Part shown: in pieces, positions 30,340 through 42,250 of the stretch
How positions within the stretch are numbered: the first letter of the stretch is position 1
Layout: every line of letters begins with the position of its first letter
DNA from: Rhodoferax sp.
Lineage (GTDB): Bacteria > Pseudomonadota > Gammaproteobacteria > Burkholderiales > Burkholderiaceae_C
Direction of reading: 5' to 3'
Assembly: GCF_030646845.1 (NCBI RefSeq)
Contig: NZ_JAUSLE010000072.1
Span: 1-64,000, forward strand
Length of the DNA: 64,000 nt
The notes under the pieces: model-generated
Told to the model about the DNA's origin: nothing
Database searches by the model: none
Seen by the model: the letters and a program-made list of their open reading frames with translations, nothing else
Position numbers and translations under genes: made by a program

Positions 30340-31007
30340 TGGCTGCGTTGGCTGCCGAGATCCTCGCGCTGCTGCCCCAAACGCAGTGCACCCGTTGTGG
30401 CTACCCAGACTGCGCGGCTTACGCGCAGGCCATTTCACAAGGCACGGCGGGCATAAACCAGTGTCCGCCGGGTGGCGAGCAAGGAATTGGGCGACTGGCA
30501 GCCATCACGGGCCGGCCCGTCACAGCGCTGAGCCCTGACCATGGAACAGAAAGCCCACGCACGGTCGCGTTCATCGATGAAGACTGGTGTATCGGCTGCA
30601 CCCTGTGCATCAAGGCCTGCCCCACCGATGCGATCATGGGCAGCAACAAGCTGATGCACACCGTGATCGAGGCCTACTGCACCGGCTGTGAGTTGTGCAT
30701 CCCGGTATGCCCGGTGGATTGCATCGAACTTGAAAATGTCACCGGTGCAGCAACCGGATGGTCTGCGTGGTCACGCCCACAGGCCGATCTGGCCCGCAGT
30801 CGCTATGAATTTCATAGCTACCGGCGCAATCGTGACGTGGGCGAGAACGATAAAATGCTTGCAGAAAAAGCGCACGTCAAGCTGGCCGACCTGTCCCATC
30901 ACTCGCTGCACACCGACCCAGCCATTCTGGACAAAAAACGCGCGGTGATTGAATCGGTTTTGGCGCGGGCACGCGCCAGGCGTGACTCAGACAATGGCGC
31001 CGGATAA
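30339..31007 (+). CDS. Soluble RnfB-like iron-sulfur protein
   Basis: Resembles RnfB/RsxB, the ferredoxin-like subunit of the Rnf complex, but starts straight at the cluster domain ([16 protein letters not shown]...NQCPPGG) with no membrane helix. Two [4Fe-4S] ferredoxin motifs follow: [18 protein letters not shown] and [20 protein letters not shown]. The C-terminus continues about 85 residues with basic, helical character. No other rnf genes are present, a common state in betaproteobacteria. Start overlaps the phaZ stop by one base, so it is coupled to phaZ. Its redox partner is unknown. A GCTAT..ATAGC palindrome is read in frame (SRYEFHSYR). Confidence 0.8.
   Translation: MAALAAEILALLPQTQCTRCGYPDCAAYAQAISQGTAGINQCPPGGEQGIGRLAAITGRPVTALSPDHGTESPRTVAFIDEDWCIGCTLCIKACPTDAIMGSNKLMHTVIEAYCTGCELCIPVCPVDCIELENVTGAATGWSAWSRPQADLARSRYEFHSYRRNRDVGENDKMLAEKAHVKLADLSHHSLHTDPAILDKKRAVIESVLARARARRDSDNGAG
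30802..30818. repeat. Comamonad-type perfect palindrome inside the RnfB-like gene
   Basis: GCTATGAA-T-TTCATAGC, a perfect palindrome of the dispersed family, translated in frame in the C-terminal region. Confidence 0.6.
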
Positions 31008-31024
31008 GCCCATCTGCATTCTCA

Positions 31025-32548
31025 ACTGACCACCAGGTTCTTGTAGACGCCACAGCCGATGAAGAGATCATCGACCTGCTGCACAAAGGACATTTTGGTC
31101 TGCACCCGCCCAGTGGTCGGATTGGTGATGTCGTATTCCACCCAGCCAGGCTCGATGTTGGCCTGGTCGATGATGGAATCCAGCAGGCCCTCGCCATCAA
31201 TACCCGGGATGTCCTGCACCCGGGTGCCCACCTTGGCCGGGTTGCCGCCGAACGCCACATAGGTGCCATTGCTGTCCAGCACGAAGACATACATGTCGCG
31301 ATCGTGAAACCCTTGCGCGGGGTCGGTCACTTCCCGCAAGAAGGAATCGCGGGAGGCGCTGCGTTTACGTTGCGCCATGGCACGCTCAACGAGTTCAATG
31401 GCCTCTTCCGCAGAGCCCTGCTGCAACTTGAACATCGCAAAGGCCTCCACCATCGTGGAGGCACGTCCTTCCAGATTGGATGCTTGTGTCACCGCATGCT
31501 CGACCATTTGAGCGTTGCGCTGTGTGATTTCGTCGAGTTGGCGCACCGCCGTTGTGATCTCGGAAAGCCCGGAGCTTTGTTCTGCGCTGGAAGTCGAAAT
31601 CTGCGACATGCTGGCTGCCACATCACGTATGCCTGACACGATCTGGGTGATATTGCTGCCCGCCGCCCGGATCTTCTGAACGCTGGACGCCACCTGTGCT
31701 GAGGAGGCGCCAATCAATTGCCTGATCTCCTTCGCCGACTCAGCCGAACGCTGCGCCAGCGATCGGACCTCGCTGGCGACCACGGCAAAACCACGGCCGG
31801 ACTCCCCCGCCCGGGCAGCTTCCACGGCGGCATTGAGCGCCAGGATGTTGGTCTGGAAAGCCAGGCCGTCGATCACACTCACAATCTCGTCCATGCGCTT
31901 GGCGCTACTCTGGATGGCTTCAACCGACGCAATGGCCTCTGCCATGGTGGAAGCCCCCTGATCGGCCACATCCCGCACGCTGGACGCACGGGCGTTGGCC
32001 TGGGCTGCGGTTTGCGCGTTGTCCTGCACGGTGGACGACAACTCCTCCACACTGGCCGCTGTTTGCTCCAGATTGGCGGCCTGTTGCTCGGTCCGGTCTG
32101 ACAACTCGCGGTTGCCCGTTGCCAGACTCTTGCCCGAATGCGCGACAAAAGCGGCGTTACTGCGCACATTGGCCACCATCGACGACACCGTCGTGCCGAT
32201 CTGACTTGTCGAGGAAGCCAGGCCGGCGAGTTCATCCCGCCCATGAGCCACCAGACTCAGGCGCAAATCACCTCGCACCATCTTGTCCATGGCTTGCGTC
32301 ACCTGCCCCAAATCCTGGGCAAAGCTCTGGTAAAACGCCAGCAACAAATACACCGACAGCACCACGCACAAACCGCTCAACCACGCCACCAGCGTTGCAC
32401 CGGATCCCGCGGGTCCGCTCAAAAAATATTGAAGCAGCATGACGACCGGCGGCGTCATCAAAATGGCCGCCAGCAGCAGGACCTTGCCGGCAAAACGCAT
32501 GTTCCGCATGAGCCACAGACCAGGGATAAGTAATTTTCCAAACATCAT
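31025..32548 (-). CDS. Methyl-accepting chemotaxis protein with C-terminal Cache-like sensor
   Basis: Chemoreceptor with an unusual order. Two close N-terminal membrane helices ([20 protein letters not shown] and [22 protein letters not shown]) have almost no periplasmic loop. A HAMP region and signalling tip [35 protein letters not shown] follow. After about residue 385 comes a cytoplasmic single-Cache-like domain ([27 protein letters not shown]...[32 protein letters not shown]). It probably senses an intracellular metabolite. Start at 32548 (MMFGKLL) is the frame's first ATG; the second Met is equally possible. Confidence 0.85.
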
Positions 32549-32664
32549 GAATCAGTCTCAATAATAGTTTTAATAAATAACCCTGACCTTATACAGGGGA
32601 GTGTCCAACAGAAACCTTACATATCCTTACTGCACCCCAATCACCCTTCTTTTACACAGATCCC

Positions 32665-33105
32665 CTATCCAAGCGCGTCATTCACCTGATCATGAAACTC
32701 GGCGAGACTGACGGCGTTACCAATCTCGCGCGGCAAGGCATCGCGCACCGAGAACACCCCCAGAATTTTGGACGCCGGCGAGACAATGGGCAGGTGTCGA
32801 AAGCCTCGCTCGATCATGATCAGCACGGCCTCGGAAACTTTCATGTCCGGCCCCACGCTGTGCGGGTTGTGCGTCATCACCTCCGACACCTGGGTGGTTT
32901 GCGGGTTGAGCGCCTTGGCCAGCACACGGGTCATCAGGTCGCGCTCAGTCAAAATGCCTTGCATGACGCTGGCGCCATCGATGATCAGGACGCTGCCACA
33001 GTTGGCTTTGGTCATGATGCAGGCGGCTTCCCACACACTGGCGTGCGGGGGCAGGCTCACCACATGTCGCTGCGACATGGATTGAAATACGGTACGTTCA
33101 GACAT
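32665..33105 (-). CDS. CBS-domain protein
   Basis: 146 residues made of a CBS pair (Bateman module): VVSLPPHASVWEAACIMTKANCGSVLIID...GILTERDLMTRVL and MTHNPHSVGPDMKVSEAVLIMIERGFRHLPIV...GVFSVRDALP. Such modules bind adenine nucleotides and usually regulate a partner. It starts 26 bp after korB on the same strand, so it may sense energy or nucleotide state for the oxidoreductase operon. That role is inferred from position. Confidence 0.85.
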   Translation of the reverse strand: MSERTVFQSMSQRHVVSLPPHASVWEAACIMTKANCGSVLIIDGASVMQGILTERDLMTRVLAKALNPQTTQVSEVMTHNPHSVGPDMKVSEAVLIMIERGFRHLPIVSPASKILGVFSVRDALPREIGNAVSLAEFHDQVNDALG

Positions 33106-33130
33106 GATTCCCCTCCTGCTTAAATCAAAA

Positions 33131-34186
33131 TCAGCGCAGGGACGCGTTGAGCTTCTCGAGCGCCTGGGCGCCAGGACATAACTGCGTGACCCCCAGCTGG
33201 TTGAGTGGTGTGTCGCTGGTGTTGTGGGCCAGATGCATGTCTGTAGCGAGCGAATCCAAGTAGAGCAGCCCCGTCACCACTTCGCCGCGCGCCTGATGCG
33301 CATTGATGTAACTCAGGGCAGCATAGCGATCGGTCGGATCGTAGTCCGCATGCAGCTTGCGAAGACGCAGCGTGGAGCCATCGTGCTGCTGTACCTCCAC
33401 CACCTCGCCGGGTGCGTAGTCGGTGGTGATTTCGCTGCGCGGCGTGATGAAATCGATACGGCTGACCGCCTCGTTGTGTTGTCGCACATAGTCATAGCTC
33501 TTGGTGCTGCCGCCGTGGTTGTTGAAGGTCACACAGGGACTGATAACGTCAATGAACGCGGCCCCGCCATGGCCGATGGCACCTTTGATGAGAGGCACCA
33601 GTTGCGCCTTGTCACCCGAAAAACTGCGCGCCACGTAGGTAGCGCCCAGTTGCAGCGCCAGCCCGACCAGATCAATCGGGTTGTCACTGTTGATCACGCC
33701 CTTCTTGCTCTTGGAACCCCGGTCTGCCGTGGCCGAGAATTGCCCCTTGGTCAGGCCGTAAACGCCGTTGTTCTCCACGATGTACGCCATGCAGACACCG
33801 CGGCGCATGGCATTGGCAAACTGCCCCAGGCCGATGGAGGCCGAGTCGCCGTCGCCTGACACCCCCAGGTACAACAAATCACGGTTGGCGAGGTTGGCAC
33901 CGGTCAGGACTGAGGGCATGCGGCCATGCACTGTGTTGAAACCGTGCGAGGCACCCAAAAAGTAGTCCGGCGTCTTGGAACTGCAGCCAATTCCCGAGAG
34001 TTTGGCGACGCGGTGCGGCTCGATATCGAGCTCCCAGCAGGCCTGGATGATCGCCGCCGAGATGGAGTCGTGTCCGCAGCCGGCACACAGGGTGGAGATG
34101 CGGCCCTCGTAATCGCGCCGCGTGTAGCCCACCTTGTTGGTGGTCAGCGTGGGGTGGTGCAGCCTGGGCTTGGCGAGGTAGGTCAT
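33131..34186 (-). CDS. korB: 2-oxoacid:ferredoxin oxidoreductase beta subunit
   Basis: Thiamine-diphosphate subunit that, with the alpha subunit, interconverts a 2-oxoacid (most likely 2-oxoglutarate), CoA and ferredoxin with acyl-CoA and CO2. STLCAGCGHDSISAAI has the cluster cysteines, GIGCSSKTPDYFLGASHGFNTVHGRM is typical of KorB, and GVSGDGDSASIGLGQFANAMRR with VENNGVYGLTKGQ forms the cofactor site. Length 351. Start overlaps the korA stop by 4 bp. Confidence 0.88.
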   Translation of the reverse strand: MTYLAKPRLHHPTLTTNKVGYTRRDYEGRISTLCAGCGHDSISAAIIQACWELDIEPHRVAKLSGIGCSSKTPDYFLGASHGFNTVHGRMPSVLTGANLANRDLLYLGVSGDGDSASIGLGQFANAMRRGVCMAYIVENNGVYGLTKGQFSATADRGSKSKKGVINSDNPIDLVGLALQLGATYVARSFSGDKAQLVPLIKGAIGHGGAAFIDVISPCVTFNNHGGSTKSYDYVRQHNEAVSRIDFITPRSEITTDYAPGEVVEVQQHDGSTLRLRKLHADYDPTDRYAALSYINAHQARGEVVTGLLYLDSLATDMHLAHNTSDTPLNQLGVTQLCPGAQALEKLNASLR

Positions 34187-36033
34187 GCGGCCTCCTTTTG
34201 CGCGGGAGTCAACTGGACGGACGCCGACGCCGGTTGCAGATTCGTCTCAATGAAATGAGTGATGAAGCGCGCGGTGATGGGCGTGCCGTCATAGTGCAGC
34301 ACCTTGACCAGCCGCGCCGGATCGATGGCCAGTTCGTTCACCAGCAGGGAGTGCATTTGCGCATCGCGGTTCTGCTCAACAACAAACACCTTGTCATGTC
34401 CGGCGATGAAGCGGTCGACCGACTCCGGAAACGGAAACGCGCACAGGCGCATCGCATCCAGATCAATGCCCTCCTGCGTCAGCACATCCAGCGCTTCCAT
34501 CATCGCCGGGCTGGTCGAGCCGAAATAGATGACACCCACGCGCGTCGGGCGTGGGGCCGGTCGCAACACGGGCTGCGGCACCAGCGCAGCCGCTGTCTTG
34601 AACTTACGCAGCAACCGCTCCATGTTGTAGATGTAGTCCGGTCCGCGCTCGGAGTAGCGTGCATAGGGGTCGCGCGTGGTACCGCGCGTGAAGAAGCTGC
34701 CTTTGGTCGGGTGCGTGCCGGGCAGCGTGCGCCACGGAATGCCGTCCCCATCGACGTCCTTGTAGCGGCCAAAATCCTTGCCGGCTTCGAGCTCTTCCGC
34801 CGTCATGACCTTGCCGCGGTCATAGTCCCGCGCATCGTCCCAGACAAAGGGCTTGCACAGGCGCTGGTTCATGCCGATGTCCAGGTCGGTCATCACGAAG
34901 ATGGGCGTCTGCAGGCGGTCCGCCAGGTCCAGCGCGGCCGCGGCATGTTCAAAACATTCGTGCGGGTCTTCCGGAAACAGCAGCACATGCTTGGTGTCGC
35001 CATGCGAGGCATAGGCACAACTGAGCAAATCCGATTGCTGTGTGCGCGTGGGCATGCCGGTGGATGGGCCGCCACGCTGCACATTGATGATGGTCACCGG
35101 AATCTCGGCAAAGTAGGCCAGACCAATGAATTCGGTCATCAACGAGATGCCCGGACCCGACGTGGCCGTGAAGGCGCGCGCACCATTCCAGCCCGCGCCA
35201 ACCACCATGCCGATGGAGGCCAGCTCGTCTTCGGCCTGCACGATGGCGTAGTAATGCTGGCCGGTGGCGGGGTCCACACGGTACTTGTCGCAGTACTTCT
35301 GGAACGCCTCCGGCACCGACGACGAAGGTGTGATGGGGTACCAGGCTGCGACCGTGGCGCCCCCATAGATGCAACCCAACGCGGCTGCACTGTTGCCGTC
35401 CGTGAATATCTGGTCGCCCACCTTGTCCGCGCGACGAACGCGGATGCCGAGCGGGGCCGCCAGATGCTGTTTCACATAGTCGCGCCCCAGATGCAGGGCG
35501 CGCACATTGGAGTCGAGCAACATTTCCTTGCCCTTGTACTGCTCGGCAAACAGCTTCTCGAACACCTCGGCCTCGACGTCCAGCAGCACTGACAGCGCGC
35601 CCACGTAAATGATGTTCTTGAACAACTGGCGTTGACGGGGGTCACTGTAGGCCGCGTTGCTGATTTCGGTCAAGGGTATGCCGATGACATGAACATCCGG
35701 CCGAAATTTTGACGGGGGAACAGGCCGTGTGCTGTCGTAAAACAGATAACCACCCGGCTCGATTTCCGCCACATCGGCGTCCCAGGTCTGGGGATTCATG
35801 GCCACCATCATGTCCACACCGCCGCGCCGCCCCTGGTAGCCGCTTTCACAGACCCGGGCCTCATACCAAGTGGGCATGCCCTGGATGTTGCTGGGGAAGA
35901 TATTGCGCGGACTCACCGGCACACCCATGCGCAAAATCGCCTTGGCGAACAGTTCGTTGGCCGAAGCCGAACCCGAGCCGTTGACGTTGGCGAACTTGAT
36001 GACGAAATCGTTGATGGCTTCGATGCGCTTCAT
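34183..36033 (-). CDS. korA: 2-oxoacid:ferredoxin oxidoreductase alpha subunit (gamma-alpha fusion)
   Basis: Catalytic partner of korB. Residues about 1-190 form the gamma domain (FANVNGSGSASANELFAKAI; GYQGRRGGVDMMVAMN). The alpha domain begins near IFTDGNSAAALGCIYGGATVAAWYPITPSSSV and includes QAEDELASIGMVVGAGWNGARAFTATSGPG and NVQRGGPSTGMPTRTQQSDL, typical of this family. Length 616. It overlaps the upstream flavoprotein stop and the korB start by 4 bp each, so three proteins are translationally coupled. The 2-oxoglutarate assignment rests on overall resemblance. Confidence 0.88.
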   Translation of the reverse strand: MKRIEAINDFVIKFANVNGSGSASANELFAKAILRMGVPVSPRNIFPSNIQGMPTWYEARVCESGYQGRRGGVDMMVAMNPQTWDADVAEIEPGGYLFYDSTRPVPPSKFRPDVHVIGIPLTEISNAAYSDPRQRQLFKNIIYVGALSVLLDVEAEVFEKLFAEQYKGKEMLLDSNVRALHLGRDYVKQHLAAPLGIRVRRADKVGDQIFTDGNSAAALGCIYGGATVAAWYPITPSSSVPEAFQKYCDKYRVDPATGQHYYAIVQAEDELASIGMVVGAGWNGARAFTATSGPGISLMTEFIGLAYFAEIPVTIINVQRGGPSTGMPTRTQQSDLLSCAYASHGDTKHVLLFPEDPHECFEHAAAALDLADRLQTPIFVMTDLDIGMNQRLCKPFVWDDARDYDRGKVMTAEELEAGKDFGRYKDVDGDGIPWRTLPGTHPTKGSFFTRGTTRDPYARYSERGPDYIYNMERLLRKFKTAAALVPQPVLRPAPRPTRVGVIYFGSTSPAMMEALDVLTQEGIDLDAMRLCAFPFPESVDRFIAGHDKVFVVEQNRDAQMHSLLVNELAIDPARLVKVLHYDGTPITARFITHFIETNLQPASASVQLTPAQKEAA

Positions 36034-37931
36034 GCGACCTCCATAAGACGTTTGCCGGCTTTTTCGTCACGGCATCGGGGTCCCGCCTGGGTGGTATTCA
36101 GCAGAAACTTCTGCATATCCCACGCCCCGGTGGGGCAACGTTCGGCGCACAAACCGCAATGCAGGCAGACGTCTTCGTCCTTCACCATCACATGTCCCGT
36201 TTTCAGCGCGCCCGACACATAGAGGTCTTGCGTGGCATGAAGCGCCGGCGCGTTCAGGCGCGTGCGCAGATCAGTCTCCTCGCCATTGGCGGTGAAGGTA
36301 ATGCAGTCCATGGGGCAGATGTCCACACAGGCATCGCATTCAATGCAGGTCTCACGCGTGAAGACCGTCTGCACATCGCAATTCAGGCAGCGGCTGGCCT
36401 CCTTGAAAGCCGTCGCGGCATCGAAGCCCAGCTCCACTTCCACCCGGATGCTGGCCAGGGCCACCTCCGCCTTGGCCCATGGCACCTTGAAGCGCGTGTC
36501 GCCTGACACATCATTGTGGTAGCTCCACTCGTGAATGCCCATCTTTTGCGACATCAGGTTGGTCATCGGCGCCGGGCGCCGGGCGGGGTCTTCGCCATGC
36601 AACAGCCGGTCGATTGACACTGCCGCTTCATGCCCGTGCGCTACCGCCGTGATGATGTTCTTCGGTCCGAACGCCGCATCGCCACCAAAAAACACCCGGG
36701 GCTCGGTGGACTGAAAGGTCTCCTTGCGCAGCACCGGCAGCCCCCAGCGGTCAAACTCGATACCGCTGTCGCGCTCGATCCAGGGAAAGGCATTTTCCTG
36801 GCCGACGGCCAACAGCACCGTGTCGCATTCAAAAAACACATCTGGCGCGCCGGTTGGCACCAGACTGCGACGGCCCTCCCCGTCAAAGACGGCCTGCACC
36901 ACCTCGAACTTCATGCCCACCAACTGGCCGTTGCGATGCTCGAAACTCTTCGGCACGTGAAAGTTGACGATGGGAATGCCCTCATGAACAGCGTCTTCCT
37001 TTTCCCACGGCGAGGCTTTCATCTCCTCAAAGCCACTGCGCACGATCACCTTCACATCGGTGCCGCCCAATCGTCGGGCCGAACGGCAGCAGTCCATCGC
37101 CGTATTGCCCCCGCCGAGCACGATCACTCGCTGGCCCACGCTGGTGACGTGCCCAAACGAGACCGATGCCAGCCAGTCAATGCCGATGTGAATGTGAGCC
37201 GCGGCTTCCTTGCGGCCCGGAATCTGCAGATCCCGCCCCCGGGGAGCCCCACAACCGACGAACACCGCGTCGTAGCCCTGCGCCAGCAGTGCCTTCATGG
37301 AGTCGATGCGCTGGTTGCTCCTGAAGTCCACGCCCAGATCAAGGATGTAACCGGTTTCTTCGTCAATCACCGACTCTGGCAACCGAAAGCGCGGGATTTG
37401 TGACCGGATAAAGCCGCCGGCACGCGCCTCGCCGTCAAAGACCGTCACCTCGTAGCCCAGTGGCGCCAGATCCCGCGCCACGGTGAGCGAAGAAGGTCCT
37501 GCCCCCACACAGGCCACCCGTTTGCCGTTGCGGGGTGCCAACGTCGGCATCCGGCCCTTCACGTCGTCTTTCATGTCGGCGGCCACGCGCTTGAGCCGGC
37601 AGATGGCGACCGGCTCGGGCCGAATTTGCCCCTCAGGCGCTTCGCTCCGTCCCCCCAGGGGAGCGCTCCCGGCTTGGGGCGGCCCGGCGCCGGGGCCATT
37701 GTTTTCTTCGACACGGCCGCGGCGGCAGGCGGGTTCGCAGGGCCGGTCACAGGTGCGCCCCAGAACGCCCGGGAATACGTTGGACACCCAGTTGATCATG
37801 TAGGCATCGCTGTAACGCCCCTGACCAATCAGGCGAATGTATTCAGGAACGGGCGTATGGGCCGGGCAGGCCCATTGGCAATCAACAACCTTGTGGAAAT
37901 AGGCCGGATCGGCGAGGTTGGTAGGCTGCAC
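36030..37931 (-). CDS. GltD-like NAD(P)H flavoprotein with ferredoxin domains
   Basis: Predicted electron-transfer flavoprotein that passes electrons between NAD(P)H and ferredoxin for KorAB. N-terminal cysteines CQWACPAHTPVPEYI and TCDRPCEPACRRGRVEE match the Fe-S region of glutamate synthase small subunit. Then come FAD (VACVGAGPSSLTVARDL) and NAD(P) (VIVLGGGNTAMDCCRSARRLG) Rossmann folds. The C-terminus carries two [4Fe-4S] motifs (CIECDACVDICPMDCITF; CLHCGLCAERCPTGAW). Length 633. An insertion of about 30 residues between VEEN and PVAICRLKRVAAD corresponds to a GC-rich repeat (37628-37697). First gene of the operon. Confidence 0.85.
   Translation of the reverse strand: MQPTNLADPAYFHKVVDCQWACPAHTPVPEYIRLIGQGRYSDAYMINWVSNVFPGVLGRTCDRPCEPACRRGRVEENNGPGAGPPQAGSAPLGGRSEAPEGQIRPEPVAICRLKRVAADMKDDVKGRMPTLAPRNGKRVACVGAGPSSLTVARDLAPLGYEVTVFDGEARAGGFIRSQIPRFRLPESVIDEETGYILDLGVDFRSNQRIDSMKALLAQGYDAVFVGCGAPRGRDLQIPGRKEAAAHIHIGIDWLASVSFGHVTSVGQRVIVLGGGNTAMDCCRSARRLGGTDVKVIVRSGFEEMKASPWEKEDAVHEGIPIVNFHVPKSFEHRNGQLVGMKFEVVQAVFDGEGRRSLVPTGAPDVFFECDTVLLAVGQENAFPWIERDSGIEFDRWGLPVLRKETFQSTEPRVFFGGDAAFGPKNIITAVAHGHEAAVSIDRLLHGEDPARRPAPMTNLMSQKMGIHEWSYHNDVSGDTRFKVPWAKAEVALASIRVEVELGFDAATAFKEASRCLNCDVQTVFTRETCIECDACVDICPMDCITFTANGEETDLRTRLNAPALHATQDLYVSGALKTGHVMVKDEDVCLHCGLCAERCPTGAWDMQKFLLNTTQAGPRCRDEKAGKRLMEVA
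37628..37697 (-). repeat. GC-rich dispersed repeat inserted in frame
   Basis: On the minus strand: GGCCCCGGCGCCGGGCCGCC, then a CCAAGCCGGGAGCGCTCCCC hairpin-like core and GGAGCGAAGCGCCTGAGGGG. It resembles short GC-rich intergenic repeats of Comamonadaceae. It adds about 30 residues rich in Gly/Pro to a conserved stretch of the flavoprotein while keeping the frame open. Confidence 0.6.
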
Positions 37932-38093
37932 GTCTGTCTCCTCTTCCCCTGTTGCGCCACATGACCGGCTGGGGATGGAAACAGTCTACGCCTGCAGGCC
38001 TGCCATTGGCTCTCGGGTGAATCCCGTAGTGGCGTGCCATTGACCCGGATGTTGACGCAGCGCAAACTCCGGGGATTGAAACGCCAGCTGGCG

Positions 38094-38578
38094 TCACGCG
38101 GCCCCTGCCGCCAGCTGGCCAAATGCAGCGACAACCTCCGCCGGGGCCTGCACCAGTTCAATCAACACCCCCTCGCCACTGACGGGGAACTCCTCATTCG
38201 ACTTGGGGTGCAGAAAACAGATGTCAAACCCGGCTGCACCCTTGCGGATGCCGCCCGGGGCGAATCGCACGCCTTTGGCCGTCAACCACTCGACGGCGCG
38301 GGGCAGGTCGTCAATCCACAGGCCCACGTGATTGAGGGGCGTGGTGTGAACGGCCGGCTTCTTCTCCGGGTCCAGTGGCTGCATCAGGTCGACCTCGACC
38401 TTGAACGGACCAGCGCCCATGGTGCAGATGTCTTCATCGACGTTTTCGCGCTCACTGCGGAAGGTGCCAGTCACTTCAAGGCCCAGCATGTCGACCCAGA
38501 GTTTCTGCAGGCGGGTCTTGTCGGGGCCGCCGATGGCGATCTGCTGGATGCCCAGCACTTTGAAAGGGCGGTTCAGCG

Positions 38579-38582
<4 letters not shown>
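38094..38582 (-). CDS. VOC-family protein, probable methylmalonyl-CoA epimerase
   Basis: Vicinal oxygen chelate fold with two beta-alpha-beta-beta-beta modules. Metal ligands are likely His/Glu in GIQQIAIGG (weak), [11 protein letters not shown] and VLIELVQAP. In this position, last in a cluster with propionyl-CoA carboxylase, MeaB and methylmalonyl-CoA mutase, the best guess is epimerase converting (S)- to (R)-methylmalonyl-CoA. The N-terminal ligand is unusual (Gln-Ile-Ala-Ile instead of His-x-Ala-Ile), so another VOC activity is possible. ATG overlaps the pccA stop by 4 bp. Length 162. Confidence 0.65.
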
Positions 38583-40633
<2,051 letters not shown>

Positions 40634-40653
40634 ATTCTTTTCTCCTCGGGCCA

Positions 40654-42186
40654 TCAAAGGGGGATGTTGCCGTGCTTGCGCCACGGATTCTCAAGCTTCT
40701 TGTCACGCAGCATCACCAGCGAGCGGCAGATGCGCTTGCGGGTTTCATGCGGCAGGATCACGTCATCGATGAAGCCGCGAGCGCCCGCCACAAACGGGTT
40801 GGCAAATCGGGCTTTGTACTCGGCTTCCTTGGCCGCCAGCTTGACCGGGTCGCCCTTGTCTTCGCGGAAGATGATCTCCACCGCGCCCTTGGCGCCCATC
40901 ACCGCAATCTCGGCATTGGGCCAGGCAAAGTTGACGTCGCCGCGCAGGTGTTTGGAGCTCATCACGTCGTAGGCGCCGCCATAGGCCTTGCGCGTGATGA
41001 CGGTGATCTTCGGCACCGTGCACTCGGCGTAGGCGTAGAGCAGCTTGGCGCCATGCTTGATGATGCCGCCATACTCCTGCGACGTCCCCGGCATGAAACC
41101 GGGCACGTCCACAAAAGTGATGACTGGGATATTGAAGGCATCGCAGAAGCGCACAAAGCGCGCTGCCTTGATCGAGCTCTTGATGTCCAGGCAACCGGCC
41201 AGCACCAGCGGCTGATTCGCCACGATGCCCACGGTCTGGCCTTCCATGCGGCCAAAACCAATCAGGATGTTCTTCGCGTATTCGGGCTGCAGCTCGAAGA
41301 AGTCGCCATCGTCCACGGTTTTGACGATGAGCTCTTTGATATCGTAGGGCTTGTTGGCGTTGTCAGGCACCAAGGTGTCCAGGCTCATGTCCATGCGGTC
41401 GGCCGGGTCGCCGCTGCGGCGCACCGGCGCCTTTTCACGGTTGTTGAGCGGCAGGTAGTTGTAGAGCCGGCGCAGCATCAAAAGCGCTTCCACATCGTTC
41501 TCAAACGCCAGGTCGGCCACGCCGCTTTTGGTGGTGTGGCTGATGGCACCGCCGAGTTCTTCCGCCGTCACGTCTTCATGGGTCACGGTTTTCACCACTT
41601 CCGGACCGGTGACGAACATGTAGGAACTGTCTTTCACCATGAAGATGAAGTCGGTCATGGCCGGGCTGTAGACGGCGCCACCGGCGCAGGGGCCCATGAT
41701 CATGCTGATCTGCGGCACCACGCCGCTGGCCATCACGTTGCGCTGGAAGACGTCGGCATAACCGCCGAGTGACGCCACGCCTTCCTGGATGCGCGCGCCG
41801 CCCGAATCGTTGAGACCAATCACCGGCGCGCCGACCTTCATCGCCTGGTCCATCACCTTGCAGATCTTCTCGGCATGGGCCTCGCTCAAGGCACCGCCGA
41901 ACACGGTGAAATCCTGGCTGAAGACGAAAACCAGACGACCATTGATCATGCCGTAGCCGGTGACCACGCCATCACCCGGGATCTTGTTGTCCTGCATGCC
42001 GAAATCGACGCAGCGATGCTCGACAAACATGTCCCACTCTTCGAACGTGCCCTCATCGAGCAGCAGCTCCAGACGCTCACGGGCGGTGAGCTTGCCCTTT
42101 TTGTGCTGCGCGTCGATGCGTTTCTGGCCACCACCCAAACGCGCGAGTTCGCGCTTGGCTTCAAGTTGTTCAAGTATGTCGTGCAT
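40654..42186 (-). CDS. pccB: Propionyl-CoA carboxylase beta subunit (carboxyltransferase)
   Basis: Transfers CO2 from carboxybiotin to propionyl-CoA, making methylmalonyl-CoA. Typical features: [22 protein letters not shown], the oxyanion region [36 protein letters not shown] and [28 protein letters not shown]. Length 510. The cluster context (mutase, MeaB) points to propionyl- rather than acetyl-CoA. Confidence 0.93.
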   Translation of the reverse strand: MHDILEQLEAKRELARLGGGQKRIDAQHKKGKLTARERLELLLDEGTFEEWDMFVEHRCVDFGMQDNKIPGDGVVTGYGMINGRLVFVFSQDFTVFGGALSEAHAEKICKVMDQAMKVGAPVIGLNDSGGARIQEGVASLGGYADVFQRNVMASGVVPQISMIMGPCAGGAVYSPAMTDFIFMVKDSSYMFVTGPEVVKTVTHEDVTAEELGGAISHTTKSGVADLAFENDVEALLMLRRLYNYLPLNNREKAPVRRSGDPADRMDMSLDTLVPDNANKPYDIKELIVKTVDDGDFFELQPEYAKNILIGFGRMEGQTVGIVANQPLVLAGCLDIKSSIKAARFVRFCDAFNIPVITFVDVPGFMPGTSQEYGGIIKHGAKLLYAYAECTVPKITVITRKAYGGAYDVMSSKHLRGDVNFAWPNAEIAVMGAKGAVEIIFREDKGDPVKLAAKEAEYKARFANPFVAGARGFIDDVILPHETRKRICRSLVMLRDKKLENPWRKHGNIPL

Positions 42187-42230
42187 GGTTTTCTCTCTTT
42201 GCGAAGTACTGATCGTCTCGTTGATTTGTC

Positions 42231-42247
42231 GCTATTATTTTGATAGC
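42231..42247. repeat. Comamonad-type palindrome between pccB and meaB
   Basis: GCTATTATTTTGATAGC in the 64-bp gap between the two genes. Imperfect palindrome of the dispersed family. Confidence 0.6.
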
Positions 42248-42250
42248 TAT

